Position numbers and translations under genes: made by a program. Shown piece by piece: positions 28,094 through 36,646 of a stretch of 64,000 bases of DNA. The stretch comes from Acidobacteriota bacterium (lineage in GTDB: Bacteria; Acidobacteriota; Terriglobia; Terriglobales; Acidobacteriaceae), in contig JAJZVX010000013.1 in the NCBI GenBank assembly GCA_021846985.1, positions 30,879-94,878 of the forward strand. Direction: 5' to 3'. Position 1 is the first letter of the stretch; each line of letters begins with the position of its first letter. A model generated the notes under the pieces. It ran no database searches. It was not told where the DNA came from and worked only from the letters and a program-made list of their open reading frames with translations.

Positions 28094-28273
28094 ATGACCG
28101 AAATCATTCTCACTTTTCCCGTTCGCAGGACAGCTCCCCTGTCGTGTGTCTGGATCAGGACCGGAAACCCGGCCCAGCCTCTGGTTTGCAGATGGACATC
28201 GAGTTCGCTGTCCAGTGCCGATGTCGCCGTAACCGGAGCAGATGAGCCGGAAAATTGGCGGCTTTGCGCGTGA
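28094..28273 (+). CDS. Small protein of unknown function preceding the Nramp-like gene
   Basis: This 59-residue frame starts at ATG 28094 with an excellent ribosome-binding site (AAGGAGGAAGTC). The product begins MTEIILTFPVRRTAPLSCVW and has three cysteines and three tryptophans but no membrane segment. It ends 25 bases before the transporter start, so co-expression is likely. I do not recognise a family. The strong initiation site and position support it being real. Confidence 0.55.
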   Translation: MTEIILTFPVRRTAPLSCVWIRTGNPAQPLVCRWTSSSLSSADVAVTGADEPENWRLCA

Positions 28274-28298
28274 TTCCAACACAGGCAGGAGACCCAGC

Positions 28299-29612
28299 AT
28301 GAATCCAATCAACTCAAATGTCCTGGTGATGGACCCGAAGGAGAAGCCCGGCATTGTTGTGCGCAGGCGCTGGCAACAGAGCCTGCTGACGTTTCTCATG
28401 GTATTCGGCCCAGGCCTGATCGTCATGGAAGCGGATAACGATGCCGGGGCCGTATCCACTTACGTTCAGGCCGGAGGCCAATATGGCCTTCACTTGCTCT
28501 GGATTCTGCTTCTACTACTCCCGATCACCTACTTTGTGCAGGAGATGGTGGCTCGTCTGGGCATTGCGACGGGCAAGGGCCATGCGGCGATGATCTACGA
28601 GCGATTCGGGAAATGGTGGGGGCGCTTTTCCTTGTTCGACCTGCTGGTGGTGAACTTCCTGACGCTGATTACGGAATTCGCCGCCATTTCCCTGGCCCTG
28701 AGCGCAATGGGCGTTTCTCCATGGATAGCTGTACCCGTTTCGGCGGTGGGCCTCATCCTGTTGGTGATTACCGGCAGCTATCTGCGCTGGGAGCGCACGG
28801 TGATCGTTCTCTGCCTGCTCGATCTCACCTGGTTTGTTCTTACGGCCTTGGTACATCCCAAGTGGACAGCAGTCGCCTACAACACATTTGTCCCCAACCT
28901 GCCGCCGGGCCGGATCACCAGCGATCTGATCTTCCTGATCATCGCCATCGTGGGAACCACCATTGCTCCGTGGCAGCTCTTCTTCCAGCAGAGCTGCGTA
29001 GCAGAAAAACGTCTGCGCTTCGCCGATTTGAAATGGGCGCGTCTTGACACCCTGATCGGCGCGACTTTCACGGTGCTCGTTGCCGGAGCCATGATGATCA
29101 TCGGCAACTATGGCTATCAGCATGGAATTCCGTTCCGGGACCCGGCCCAGATGGCGGAAGCGCTGGCGCCTATCGCTGGACATTTCGTACGTAACGGCAT
29201 CTTGCTTCTGATGGTCAACGCCGCAGTGCTCGGGACAACGGCGATCTCACTCGCCAGCGCATGGGCATACGGTGAAGTGCGCGGCTGGCCCCATTCACTA
29301 CATAAGAAGATCTGGGAAGCTCCGGGGTTCTACTCGGTGTACATCGGCTGCGTTGGTCTTGCTGCAGGTATCGTCCTTATCCCGCACATGCCACTGCAGC
29401 TCGTCATTGTGAGCGTGCAGGTGTTTGCAGGCCTGATTCTGCCCTCGGCCATCATCTTCCTGCAGCTTTTGCTCAACGACCGCGCCCTCCTGGGCGACCA
29501 GTGGGTGAATCGCCCCTGGAACAACTGGATCAACTGGACGATCATCGTCGTCCTCTTTGCCTTGTCGCTGCTGCTGGCTACACAGGTGATGCTCCCCGAA
29601 CTTTTTAACTGA
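28299..29612 (+). CDS. Nramp-related divalent metal transporter with altered metal-site motifs
   Basis: This 437-residue inner-membrane protein has the Nramp fold order of about eleven helices. The helix-1 motif normally reading DPGN is DAGA here (48-51, in EADNDAGAVSTYVQAG). The helix-6 motif normally MPH is APW (223-225, in GTTIAPWQLFF). Loss of the Met and Asn ligands argues against classical Mn/Fe MntH activity. Replacement of that Met is a feature of Nramp-related Mg2+ transporters, so another ion is possible. ATG at 28299 follows CAGGAG; an upstream in-frame start at 28242 would overlap the small ORF. Confidence 0.83.
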   Translation: MNPINSNVLVMDPKEKPGIVVRRRWQQSLLTFLMVFGPGLIVMEADNDAGAVSTYVQAGGQYGLHLLWILLLLLPITYFVQEMVARLGIATGKGHAAMIYERFGKWWGRFSLFDLLVVNFLTLITEFAAISLALSAMGVSPWIAVPVSAVGLILLVITGSYLRWERTVIVLCLLDLTWFVLTALVHPKWTAVAYNTFVPNLPPGRITSDLIFLIIAIVGTTIAPWQLFFQQSCVAEKRLRFADLKWARLDTLIGATFTVLVAGAMMIIGNYGYQHGIPFRDPAQMAEALAPIAGHFVRNGILLLMVNAAVLGTTAISLASAWAYGEVRGWPHSLHKKIWEAPGFYSVYIGCVGLAAGIVLIPHMPLQLVIVSVQVFAGLILPSAIIFLQLLLNDRALLGDQWVNRPWNNWINWTIIVVLFALSLLLATQVMLPELFN

Positions 29613-29628
29613 AAATGCGAGGTGAACC

Positions 29629-29853
29629 ATGGCTACAATGCAGAACTCTTATCCATCTGAATACTTCCGGGCCATTCATCCTCTTGAGGACGCTCCGGAG
29701 CAAAAATGCGAGACCGAGGGCCTTGGTCCTATCGCCATGACTCCAAGTGCCCGTATTTCCCTGATTGTTCTGCGCGGGTATCTGATCCTTATGACCCTGA
29801 TGCTGGTCTGGCACGTTCTGGACATGGCAGGCATTTTTCACAAATTGAACTAG
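29629..29853 (+). CDS. Small single-span membrane protein after the Nramp-like gene
   Basis: A 74-residue protein begins MATMQNSYPSEYFRAIHPLE with a soluble, acidic N-terminal half. It has one hydrophobic helix near the C-terminus (about 43-66, ISLIVLRGYLILMTLMLVWH). GAGGTG precedes the ATG, 16 bases after the transporter stop. I recognise no family. Size and placement suggest an accessory or regulatory subunit of the transporter; that is inference. Confidence 0.6.
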   Translation: MATMQNSYPSEYFRAIHPLEDAPEQKCETEGLGPIAMTPSARISLIVLRGYLILMTLMLVWHVLDMAGIFHKLN

Positions 29854-29918
29854 GTCTGTTCCCATTACGCGGCTCGGCGTCGGCCGGGTAGTGGGAACAA
29901 GCCCTGAGCAGGGCAAGC

Positions 29919-30132
29919 TTACGCTTTACGAGCGGTGAATTCTTCAGGGAGACTGGACGTGAAATCCACCTGGTCAATGCGGATTGCTTTGTGCGCGCCG
30001 GCGTTATGATCGCCTTTGGCAAGCGCGCGGCAAAGCCTTGGCGGCCGGCTTGATCGCATCGACCTTCACGCTGGCGGCTGCCTGGTTCACATCGAACTCG
30101 GAGAGCAGCTCGGCCAGATACTTGTCACCGCT
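29919..30132 (-). pseudogene. Frameshifted fragment of an unidentified protein
   Basis: Reading leftward, SGDKYLAELLSEFDVNQAA continues to VDAIKPAAKA. After a one-base frame change it resumes as KGDHNAGAHKAIRIDQVDF and ends in a stop at 29919-29921. The two pieces read like one ordinary protein tail, so a frameshift in a decayed gene is likely. I cannot name the family. Confidence 0.3.
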
Positions 30133-30201
30133 CGCGGGTGTCGAACTACAACACGAGTTTGAGGCGATAGAAACCAGTTCAGGTCACTCTCCAGAAACTT
30201 C

Positions 30202-30576
30202 TTGAGTGCGAGGCTTCAGGCCGCGGTGCGCGAGCACAAGGCTGAACGCCACGCCCGCGGCTTCACCTGCTGGGGCCAGTTCGTGGCCATGCTCTTCTGC
30301 CCGTTGGCAGGCGCCCAGTCGCTGCGCGAGATTTGCGGCGGGCTGGCCGCCAGCGAAGGCAAGCTGCGCCAGCAGTTATTCGTCTATCGCGACCTCTGGC
30401 TGTGGATCGATGAACCCTTCCAGCCGCCGCCCATGCTCACCGGCGCCGCACAGCAGATGCTGCTTCTTTGCGTCAATCAACTTGGACAGCACCAAGGCCA
30501 ACCTCAACCCGCAAACGACGGCCACGGCATGAAAACACCGCAGATTTCGCTATCCCACAAGCCCGGCTCCGGCTAA
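30202..30576 (+). pseudogene. IS4-type (DUF4372-like) transposase remnant with internal deletion
   Basis: The frame begins with a typical N-terminal region: EHKAERHARGFTCWGQFVAM, then LCPLAGAQSLREI-like wording. It jumps directly to a tail of the kind seen at transposase C-termini (QQLFVYRDLWLWIDEPFQPP). The DDE catalytic core in between is missing, so an internal deletion has fused the two ends. It is not functional. It marks the right side of the metal-resistance block. Confidence 0.6.
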
Positions 30577-30922
30577 TTCGGACAGCAGCGGTCCCACATC
30601 AAGAGTGTTCCCTTGCCGAAGTCAAGCCTGAAAAACAGCCAGGGGGACAGAGGATGAACATCTATGGCTTTCACGGCCGGCCCTCCATGTTAGAGGACAG
30701 ATGTATTTGGGTGGCAGTACCTGATTCTTCCGGAGCCATAAAACTGGAGCCGGTTCCGGCTTCCCGGCACGCCCAGCCGTGATTCATCACGCAGAGTGCC
30801 GTCATGCTTATGACGTGATCCCCCCTTCATCCACACTCGCATGTTTTCAATTCTTGAGTCTGGATGCCGTTTTTGGCACGCCTGAGCCGTACCCTTTCCA
30901 GGCCGGATTTTGCCACAGGCTG
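30577..30922. other. Gap between transposase remnant and acs; one weak small frame
   Basis: These 346 bases contain no recognised gene. A 42-codon frame from ATG 30654 to 30782 (MNIYGFHGRPSMLEDRCIWV) has a purine-rich GGGGGACAGAGG upstream. It has no family resemblance and may be chance. Confidence 0.3.
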
Positions 30923-32914
30923 TCAGCCTTCCTCGGCTTCGCGGAGTTTGGCGATGACGGTGAAATCTTCAAGGGTGGTGACGTCGCCTTTGATTTCGCC
31001 GTGGCTGGCCAACTCGCGGAGGAGGCGGCGCATGATTTTGCCGCTGCGGGTTTTGGGCAGTGCATCGGTGAAGCGAATGTCGTCGGGGCGGGCGAGGGCG
31101 CCGATCTCCTTGGCAACCCAGCGGCGGAGTTCGTCTTTGAGGTCGTTGGAGGGCGGGTTGCCGCTTTCGAGGGTGACGAACGCGGCGATGGCCTGGCCTT
31201 TGAGGTCGTCGGGGCGGCCGACGACGGCGGCCTCGGCCACCTTGGGATGCGCGACCAGGGCCGATTCGACCTCCATGGTGCCGAGGCGGTGGCCGCTGAC
31301 GTTGATGACGTCGTCGACGCGGCCCATGAGCCAGAAGTAGCCGTCGGCATCCTGGCGGGCGCCGTCGCCGGTGAAGTAGCAGCCGGGGACGTCGGACCAG
31401 TAGGTTGTGCGGTAGCGCTCGGGATCGCCGTAGACGGTGCGGGCCATGGAGGGCCAGGGCTTGCGGATGACCAGGAGACCGCCGTGGCCGGGGGGAACGG
31501 CCTGAAAGCGGCCCTCGGCATCGGGGCGGGTGACGACCTCAGGCTGGATGCCGAAGAAGGGGCGAGTGGCGGAACCGGGCTTGGCGGCCACGGCGCCGGG
31601 AATCGGTGCGATCATGATGGCCCCAGTTTCGGTTTGCCACCAGGTATCCACGATGGGGCAGCGGTTGCGGCCGATCTTTTCGCGGTACCACATCCAGGCC
31701 TCGGGGTTGATGGGCTCGCCCACGGTACCGAGGAGGCGGAGGGAGTCGAGCTTGTGCTTTTCGACGTGCTCGTCGCCCCACTTGATGAAGGCGCGGATAG
31801 CGGTGGGTGCGGTGTAGAAGATGGTGACGCGGTGATCATCGACGATCTTCCAGAAGCGGGAGAGGTCAGGGAAGTTGGGCGCTCCCTCGTACATGAGGAC
31901 AGTGGCGCCGCATTGCAGGGGACCGTAGACAACATAGGAGTGGCCGGTGACCCAGCCGATGTCGGCGGTGCACCAGTAGACATCGTCGTCGCGGATGTCG
32001 AAGACGTATTTGGTGGTGAGGTAGGTGCCGACCGCGTAGCCGCCGGTGGTGTGGACGAGGCCCTTGGGTTTGCCGGTAGTGCCGGAGGTGTAGAGGATGT
32101 AGAGGGGATCCTCGGAGTCCATGGGCTCGGCGGGACAGCCAGGGGCGGCCTGGGCGACGAGGTCGTGCCACCAGTGGTCGCGGCCGGCGACCATGACGAC
32201 GGGCGCGCCGGTGCGGCGGTAGACCACGACGTGCTGGACAGTAGGGCAGGCGGGCAGGGCTTCGTCGACAGTGCGCTTGAGTTGGATCTGATTGCCGCGG
32301 CGGTAGCTGGCGTCCTGGGTGAGGATGGCGACGCAGCCGGCATCGTTGACGCGGTCGGCGATGGCAGAAGCGGCGAAACCGCCGAAGATGACGGAGTGGA
32401 CGGCGCCGATGCGGGCGCAGGCGAGCAGGGCGATGGCCAGCTCGGGCGTCATGCCCATGTAGATGGCGACGCGGTCGCCCTTGCGGATGCCGAGCGACTT
32501 GAGGGCGCTGGCGAAGCGCGCCACCTCGGCGTGGAGTTCGGCGTAGGTGAGGCGGCGAATCTCGCCGGGCTCGCCCTCCCAGATGATGGCGGTTTTGTGG
32601 CGGCGGGGGCCGTCGAGATGGCGGTCGAGGCAGTTATAGCTGAGGTTGAGCTGACCGCCCACGAACCATTGCGCCCAAGGAAGATTCCATTCGAGCACCT
32701 TGTCCCAGGGCTTGAACCAGTGCAGTTCGCGAGCCGCGGCGGCCCAGAACGTCTCAGGATCGTCGATGGACTGCTTGTAGAGGGCTTCGTAGTGGGCAAG
32801 GCTCTGAATGTGCGCGTTGGAGCTGAACTCCGGCGGCGGGGGGAAGATGCGGCTTTCGCGGAGGGTGGAGTCGATGTCCTGATGAGGAGCAGCGGGAACG
32901 GGCAAGGAAGCCAT
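30923..32914 (-). CDS. acs: Acetyl-CoA synthetase (AMP-forming)
   Basis: The 663-residue acyl-adenylate-forming enzyme converts acetate, ATP and CoA to acetyl-CoA. Visible are the P-loop-like [15 protein letters not shown], the adenylate motif [30 protein letters not shown] and the C-terminal [14 protein letters not shown]. The catalytic, acetylatable lysine is near residue 626. Length and the Trp-rich acetate pocket (WWQTE) fit Acs rather than propionyl-CoA synthetase. It stands alone on its strand. Confidence 0.94.
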   Translation of the reverse strand: MASLPVPAAPHQDIDSTLRESRIFPPPPEFSSNAHIQSLAHYEALYKQSIDDPETFWAAAARELHWFKPWDKVLEWNLPWAQWFVGGQLNLSYNCLDRHLDGPRRHKTAIIWEGEPGEIRRLTYAELHAEVARFASALKSLGIRKGDRVAIYMGMTPELAIALLACARIGAVHSVIFGGFAASAIADRVNDAGCVAILTQDASYRRGNQIQLKRTVDEALPACPTVQHVVVYRRTGAPVVMVAGRDHWWHDLVAQAAPGCPAEPMDSEDPLYILYTSGTTGKPKGLVHTTGGYAVGTYLTTKYVFDIRDDDVYWCTADIGWVTGHSYVVYGPLQCGATVLMYEGAPNFPDLSRFWKIVDDHRVTIFYTAPTAIRAFIKWGDEHVEKHKLDSLRLLGTVGEPINPEAWMWYREKIGRNRCPIVDTWWQTETGAIMIAPIPGAVAAKPGSATRPFFGIQPEVVTRPDAEGRFQAVPPGHGGLLVIRKPWPSMARTVYGDPERYRTTYWSDVPGCYFTGDGARQDADGYFWLMGRVDDVINVSGHRLGTMEVESALVAHPKVAEAAVVGRPDDLKGQAIAAFVTLESGNPPSNDLKDELRRWVAKEIGALARPDDIRFTDALPKTRSGKIMRRLLRELASHGEIKGDVTTLEDFTVIAKLREAEEG

Positions 32915-33133
32915 GCTATTTCCTTCGGGAATAAGGGATCAAAGACGGCTTGCGGCTCGCGGCGACAGATGAGTCCGCGGGGAAACCTCGTGGGGTCCAC
33001 TTTATCGGGATAGATGCAGGATCGGCAAGTGCGGCAGACGGGCAAGGGCGGAGATCGCTTACCCGCGGAGTCCAACACGGGCTCAGAGGGTATTCGGCGG
33101 CTGGGATCAGGCCGGCATTTGGGGCGGTTCATA

Positions 33134-33859
33134 TTATTCGAGCGCTGAAACGACCCTTGCCCTCAGCGATTTCAGGAGGTTCTCGATGGTCAATTCAGGG
33201 TTTGGTTCACTGTAATGCCCCTCCGGACCGGTCATCTGGCTCGTCATCAACAAGGCGGCTCCATCGTAGAGCCTTTCGCGGAGCAACTTCGTCATCATGA
33301 TTTCATACCTCTTTGCGTATGAAGCGTCCCTAAACTCATCGAGAACCGGGAAATGGGGCTCCTTAACGCTGACTGGGCTCGTGGAGCCTGCTGCCTCCTC
33401 AAGGACCATGACATAGCCAAGCCATGGCCGCTGGGATAACGCGAAAACGCCTTCCCTGTAAGCCGTCCAGATATCGGTTGCGCTGCCCAGAGACTCTTCT
33501 GTTCTGTTATTAAAGTTGTTACCGAATGAACCGACCTGCGACTTGAACTCCATCGCAGCAATCAGGTTCCTGTTAACGACTGCCAGGAGATCCTATTTCT
33601 TTTCGGCTCTGAACCAACCAGGAAGTTCAACCGACTGGCTCGAAAATATGCAACTGCGATCTACTCCGCACTCCTCCAGGAATTCCTTTGCAAGCTCGAC
33701 GAAGCCATCCATTTGCTTGCCACCGGTCACTGCAGTTCTGTTTCCAGCATCTCGCTCGCCGGTTTTTGCTCCCTGCCGGTTTGCCTGTAATGAGCGTGTT
33801 CCCCAGAATCGCTTCGTCGCGTCTCGAAGACGCCTTTGCCAGCGTGGCTGAAGTGTCAT
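33134..33859 (-). pseudogene. PaeR7I/XhoI-type restriction endonuclease interrupted by an in-frame amber codon
   Basis: From ATG 33859 the frame reads MTLQPRWQRRLRDATKRFWG, then TAVTGGKQMDGFVELAKEFL and ELPGWFRAEKK. A TAG stop (33593-33595) interrupts it, and it resumes in the same frame as DLLAVVNRNLIAAMEFKSQV and GNNFNNRTEESLGSATDIWT to 33134. The whole is 241 residues, close to PaeR7I/XhoI (about 246, from memory). Those enzymes have Trp at the interrupted spot, so TGG to TAG is the simplest change. The segment reads SQVGSFGNN where relatives have SQVGPSFGNN, a one-codon loss. ATGA overlap links it to the methyltransferase. Confidence 0.8.
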
Positions 33860-34875
33860 AGCTCCTCGACAATTCTCAACTCGGGTTGCCCAAACAGGCC
33901 ACCGGTTTCGCGATAGAAGCGTGATAACGACATCTGGTGATACTTAGCACTGATTTCATACCCCACGCTATTACGCCCGTTTCGGGCAGCAGCGACTACG
34001 GTTGTGCCTGAACCCGAAAACGGATCAAGTACAACATCTCCAACAAAGCTGAACATCCTGATGAGCCGATCTGCCAGTTCAAGCGGATATGGGGCGGGGT
34101 GAGCCTTGGTTGATGCCCCTGTAACGCCAGCCCAAATCTGCTGGAACCAATTTTGGTAATTCTCTGCACTGATCATTGAAAGCAAGCGCTTTGCGCTCGT
34201 CGGCTTGCGGTATCCGCCTGGCTTGCGAAACATCAGGATGTACTCAATATCATTCTTTATCACAGCATTCGGTTCGTAGGGTTTCCCGAGGAAGCCACCA
34301 CCCCCCGTAACTTCATAGGCAGCGTTCGCAATTTTGTGCCAGATGATGGGGGCAAGATTGTCAAAGCCAATGCCGCGACAGATTTCCTGAATTGATGCGT
34401 GCAGCGGTACAACAGTGTGTCGGCCATCGTTTTGCCGCCTTGATAGGCACACATCGCCGACTACACATACCAAGCGGCCCCCAGGAACGAGGATGTCCCA
34501 GCATCGCCGCCAGACCCGTGCCAGCTCCGAGAGAAACAGATCGTATTCCCCTACGTGGCCAAGCTGCCCCGAAACTTCGTCATAGGCTTTGAGCGTCCAA
34601 TATGGCGGTGAGGTAAGAACCAGATGCGCGGAACCATCATGCATGGCACTCATTCGCCGAGCGTCGCCTCGAACGAGGTAGTGGAGTGTCTGGATTTGCC
34701 TGACTGCCTGCTCGGCAAGTGCGATTGCGGTGCTGTCCCGCGCCAGTCTGGGTATAACCGTCTGGTCCAAGGAGGGTATCTGAAGGGCCAGAGGCAAGTA
34801 CGAATCCAGATCGATGTCCGGGAACGTGACCTCAGGACTGAGAGGCGGTTTTCTATTTGGCGCCGTTCTGTTCAT
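33856..34875 (-). CDS. Beta-class site-specific DNA methyltransferase (N6A or N4C)
   Basis: The 339-residue enzyme has catalytic motif IV TSPPYW (88-93) before the AdoMet motif I DPFSGSGTT (284-292). That order defines the beta class. HYLVRGDARRM near 65-74 and GKPYEPNAVIKNDIEYILMF are further class features. It would protect the host site of the adjacent PaeR7I-like nuclease (CTCGAG if specificity is conserved). The gene is intact while its nuclease partner is broken. It overlaps the nuclease start by four bases. Confidence 0.9.
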   Translation of the reverse strand: MNRTAPNRKPPLSPEVTFPDIDLDSYLPLALQIPSLDQTVIPRLARDSTAIALAEQAVRQIQTLHYLVRGDARRMSAMHDGSAHLVLTSPPYWTLKAYDEVSGQLGHVGEYDLFLSELARVWRRCWDILVPGGRLVCVVGDVCLSRRQNDGRHTVVPLHASIQEICRGIGFDNLAPIIWHKIANAAYEVTGGGGFLGKPYEPNAVIKNDIEYILMFRKPGGYRKPTSAKRLLSMISAENYQNWFQQIWAGVTGASTKAHPAPYPLELADRLIRMFSFVGDVVLDPFSGSGTTVVAAARNGRNSVGYEISAKYHQMSLSRFYRETGGLFGQPELRIVEEL

Positions 34876-34910
34876 TTGCCCTTCCCCAGACTACTGGAAC
34901 CCTCTCATTC

Positions 34911-35912
34911 TTACGTGGCGTACCGTTTCTGGTGCCAGATCCAGGCGGTACGGAGGATGTCGTCGAGTTTGGTGTAGCGGGGTTTCCAGCCCAGTTCGCG
35001 AATGGCCTTGCTGGAACTGGCGACCAGGACGGCGGGGTCGCCGGGACGGCGGGGGCAGACCTCGGCGGGAATGGGATGGCCAGTGACGTGGCGGGCGGAG
35101 TCGATGACCTGGAGGACGCTGAAGCCCTGGCCGTTGCCCAGGTTGAAGATGAGGCGGTCGTGGTTCTGGAGGGCATCGAAGGCCAGCAGGTGGGCATCGG
35201 CAAGATCGGAGACGTGAATGTAGTCGCGGATGCAAGTGCCGTCGGGGGTGGGATAGTCGTCGCCGTAGATGCGGACGGAGTTGCGGCGGCCGAGGGCGAC
35301 ATCGAGGACGAGGGGGATGAGATGGGATTCGGGCTCGTGGGCCTCTCCGCGGAGGATGCCGGCTGGATCTTCGGGAGCGCCGGCCACGTTGAAATAGCGC
35401 AGGGAGGCATAGCGGAGGCCGTGGATGCGATTGAACCACTCAAGCATCCGCTCGACCAGCAACTTGGATTCGCCATAGGCGTTGGTGGGCTGCAGGCGCG
35501 CATCTTCGCGGATGGGCACGGACGCCGGCTCGCCGTAGACAGCGGCGGTGGAGGAGAAGACCAGGCGGCGGGGTCCGTGGGCGAGCATGGCCTCGAGGAG
35601 GGCGAGGGTGGAGGCAGTGTTGTTACGGAAGAACTGCTCGGGATGGCGCATGGACTCGCCCGCCTCAATGAGGGCAGCGAAGTGGAGGACGCCGTCAAAG
35701 GGCTGGCCCTGCTGTTTGGCGGCAAGGAAAAGACTCTCGAGCGCGGCGCGGTCCGCAAGCTCTCCCTGGACAAAGCCGGCACCGGCGGGAACCAGATCGC
35801 GGCGTCCGTGGCTCAAGTTGTCAAAAACCACCGCGGTGTGGCCATGCTGAGCCAGCAGACCCGCGACCGTGCCGCCGATATAGCCGGCGCCGCCCGTAAC
35901 TAATACTTTCAC
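34911..35912 (-). CDS. galE: UDP-glucose 4-epimerase
   Basis: The 333-residue NAD-dependent epimerase interconverts UDP-glucose and UDP-galactose. It has the Rossmann motif GGAGYIGG near residue 7, a catalytic Ser in FSSTAAVYGE and Y-x3-K as YGESK. GTG at 35912 (MKVLVTGG) is chosen with AGAAAGG upstream; an open frame extends to 36059 but has no homologous sequence. It supplies galactose for surface polysaccharide. Confidence 0.93.
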   Translation of the reverse strand: MKVLVTGGAGYIGGTVAGLLAQHGHTAVVFDNLSHGRRDLVPAGAGFVQGELADRAALESLFLAAKQQGQPFDGVLHFAALIEAGESMRHPEQFFRNNTASTLALLEAMLAHGPRRLVFSSTAAVYGEPASVPIREDARLQPTNAYGESKLLVERMLEWFNRIHGLRYASLRYFNVAGAPEDPAGILRGEAHEPESHLIPLVLDVALGRRNSVRIYGDDYPTPDGTCIRDYIHVSDLADAHLLAFDALQNHDRLIFNLGNGQGFSVLQVIDSARHVTGHPIPAEVCPRRPGDPAVLVASSSKAIRELGWKPRYTKLDDILRTAWIWHQKRYAT

Positions 35913-36646
35913 TGGATAGTAACCTTTCTGTGGTACTTTTGTCTGAAGGAAGAGAGAAGCGTCCGAGGAACAGAAGCGCGGATGCACTCTTTCAACGGAC
36001 TGCCAACGACCTGTTCCGCACCGTCTGTCATTGTATTCCGGCGAGGGTGCAGGCGACACGGCGGAGGCGACCCTTCAGTTGCCGCGGAAAACACAGGATC
36101 ACCTGATGCAAACGGAGAGGAAGTAGGTTTTTTGTTTCCCCAACAGGCGATGAGAGAGTGGCCCGGGCCGCCGGGCAGAGCCGTTGGTTAGCGGCACGGC
36201 ATGAGCGCAGAGATGCCGCGCGGAAGCCGTCGTCACAGCCCAGGGAACCGGAGGCAAGGTCAATGCCTTCCGTGTTGCCTGCGCCAGCCGCCCAGCCGGC
36301 CGTTCGAGCGGTTCCAAGATTGATGCGTCCTTATGTGAAGGAATGGCAAGGCGGATGTGTCTTAAGACGGGCATTGCCTGGTTGACTGGATTTCGGGGTT
36401 CAGTCACTGTGGAGAGGCTTGCAGGCCCGACGAGAGGTGGAAGCCGGCGCGGGGAATCTCCGCCGTGCTGGCTGGACGGAGGTCCGAGGCGGGTTTTGGA
36501 CGCAAACATTCATCCACAGGTTGCATGGGAGCGGCGATGGAGATGGCTGGGGCGCGGTTGTCCCGGGATGGCGCCCGTGCAAAGACCGTCACCTGCGCAT
36601 GAAAAACCCGGTGCAGTTCTGTCTTGTGCCAGCTAGGATTGAAGAT
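35913..36646. other. 734-base divergent region between galE and the TonB-type gene, no gene recognised
   Basis: Several overlapping frames without ribosome-binding sites occur on both strands, including one joined in frame to the start of the TonB-type gene. I checked for RNase P RNA, tmRNA, cobalamin, TPP and SAM riboswitch signatures and saw none. GC-rich dyads are present near 36160-36200 (GGCCCGGGCCGCCGGGC). It could hold an unannotated RNA. Confidence 0.3.

Noticed and set aside
30779..33013. A 744-codon plus-strand frame opposite acs
   Set aside because: Shadow of the acetyl-CoA synthetase gene; composition is mostly Val, Ala, Gly and Asp repeats.
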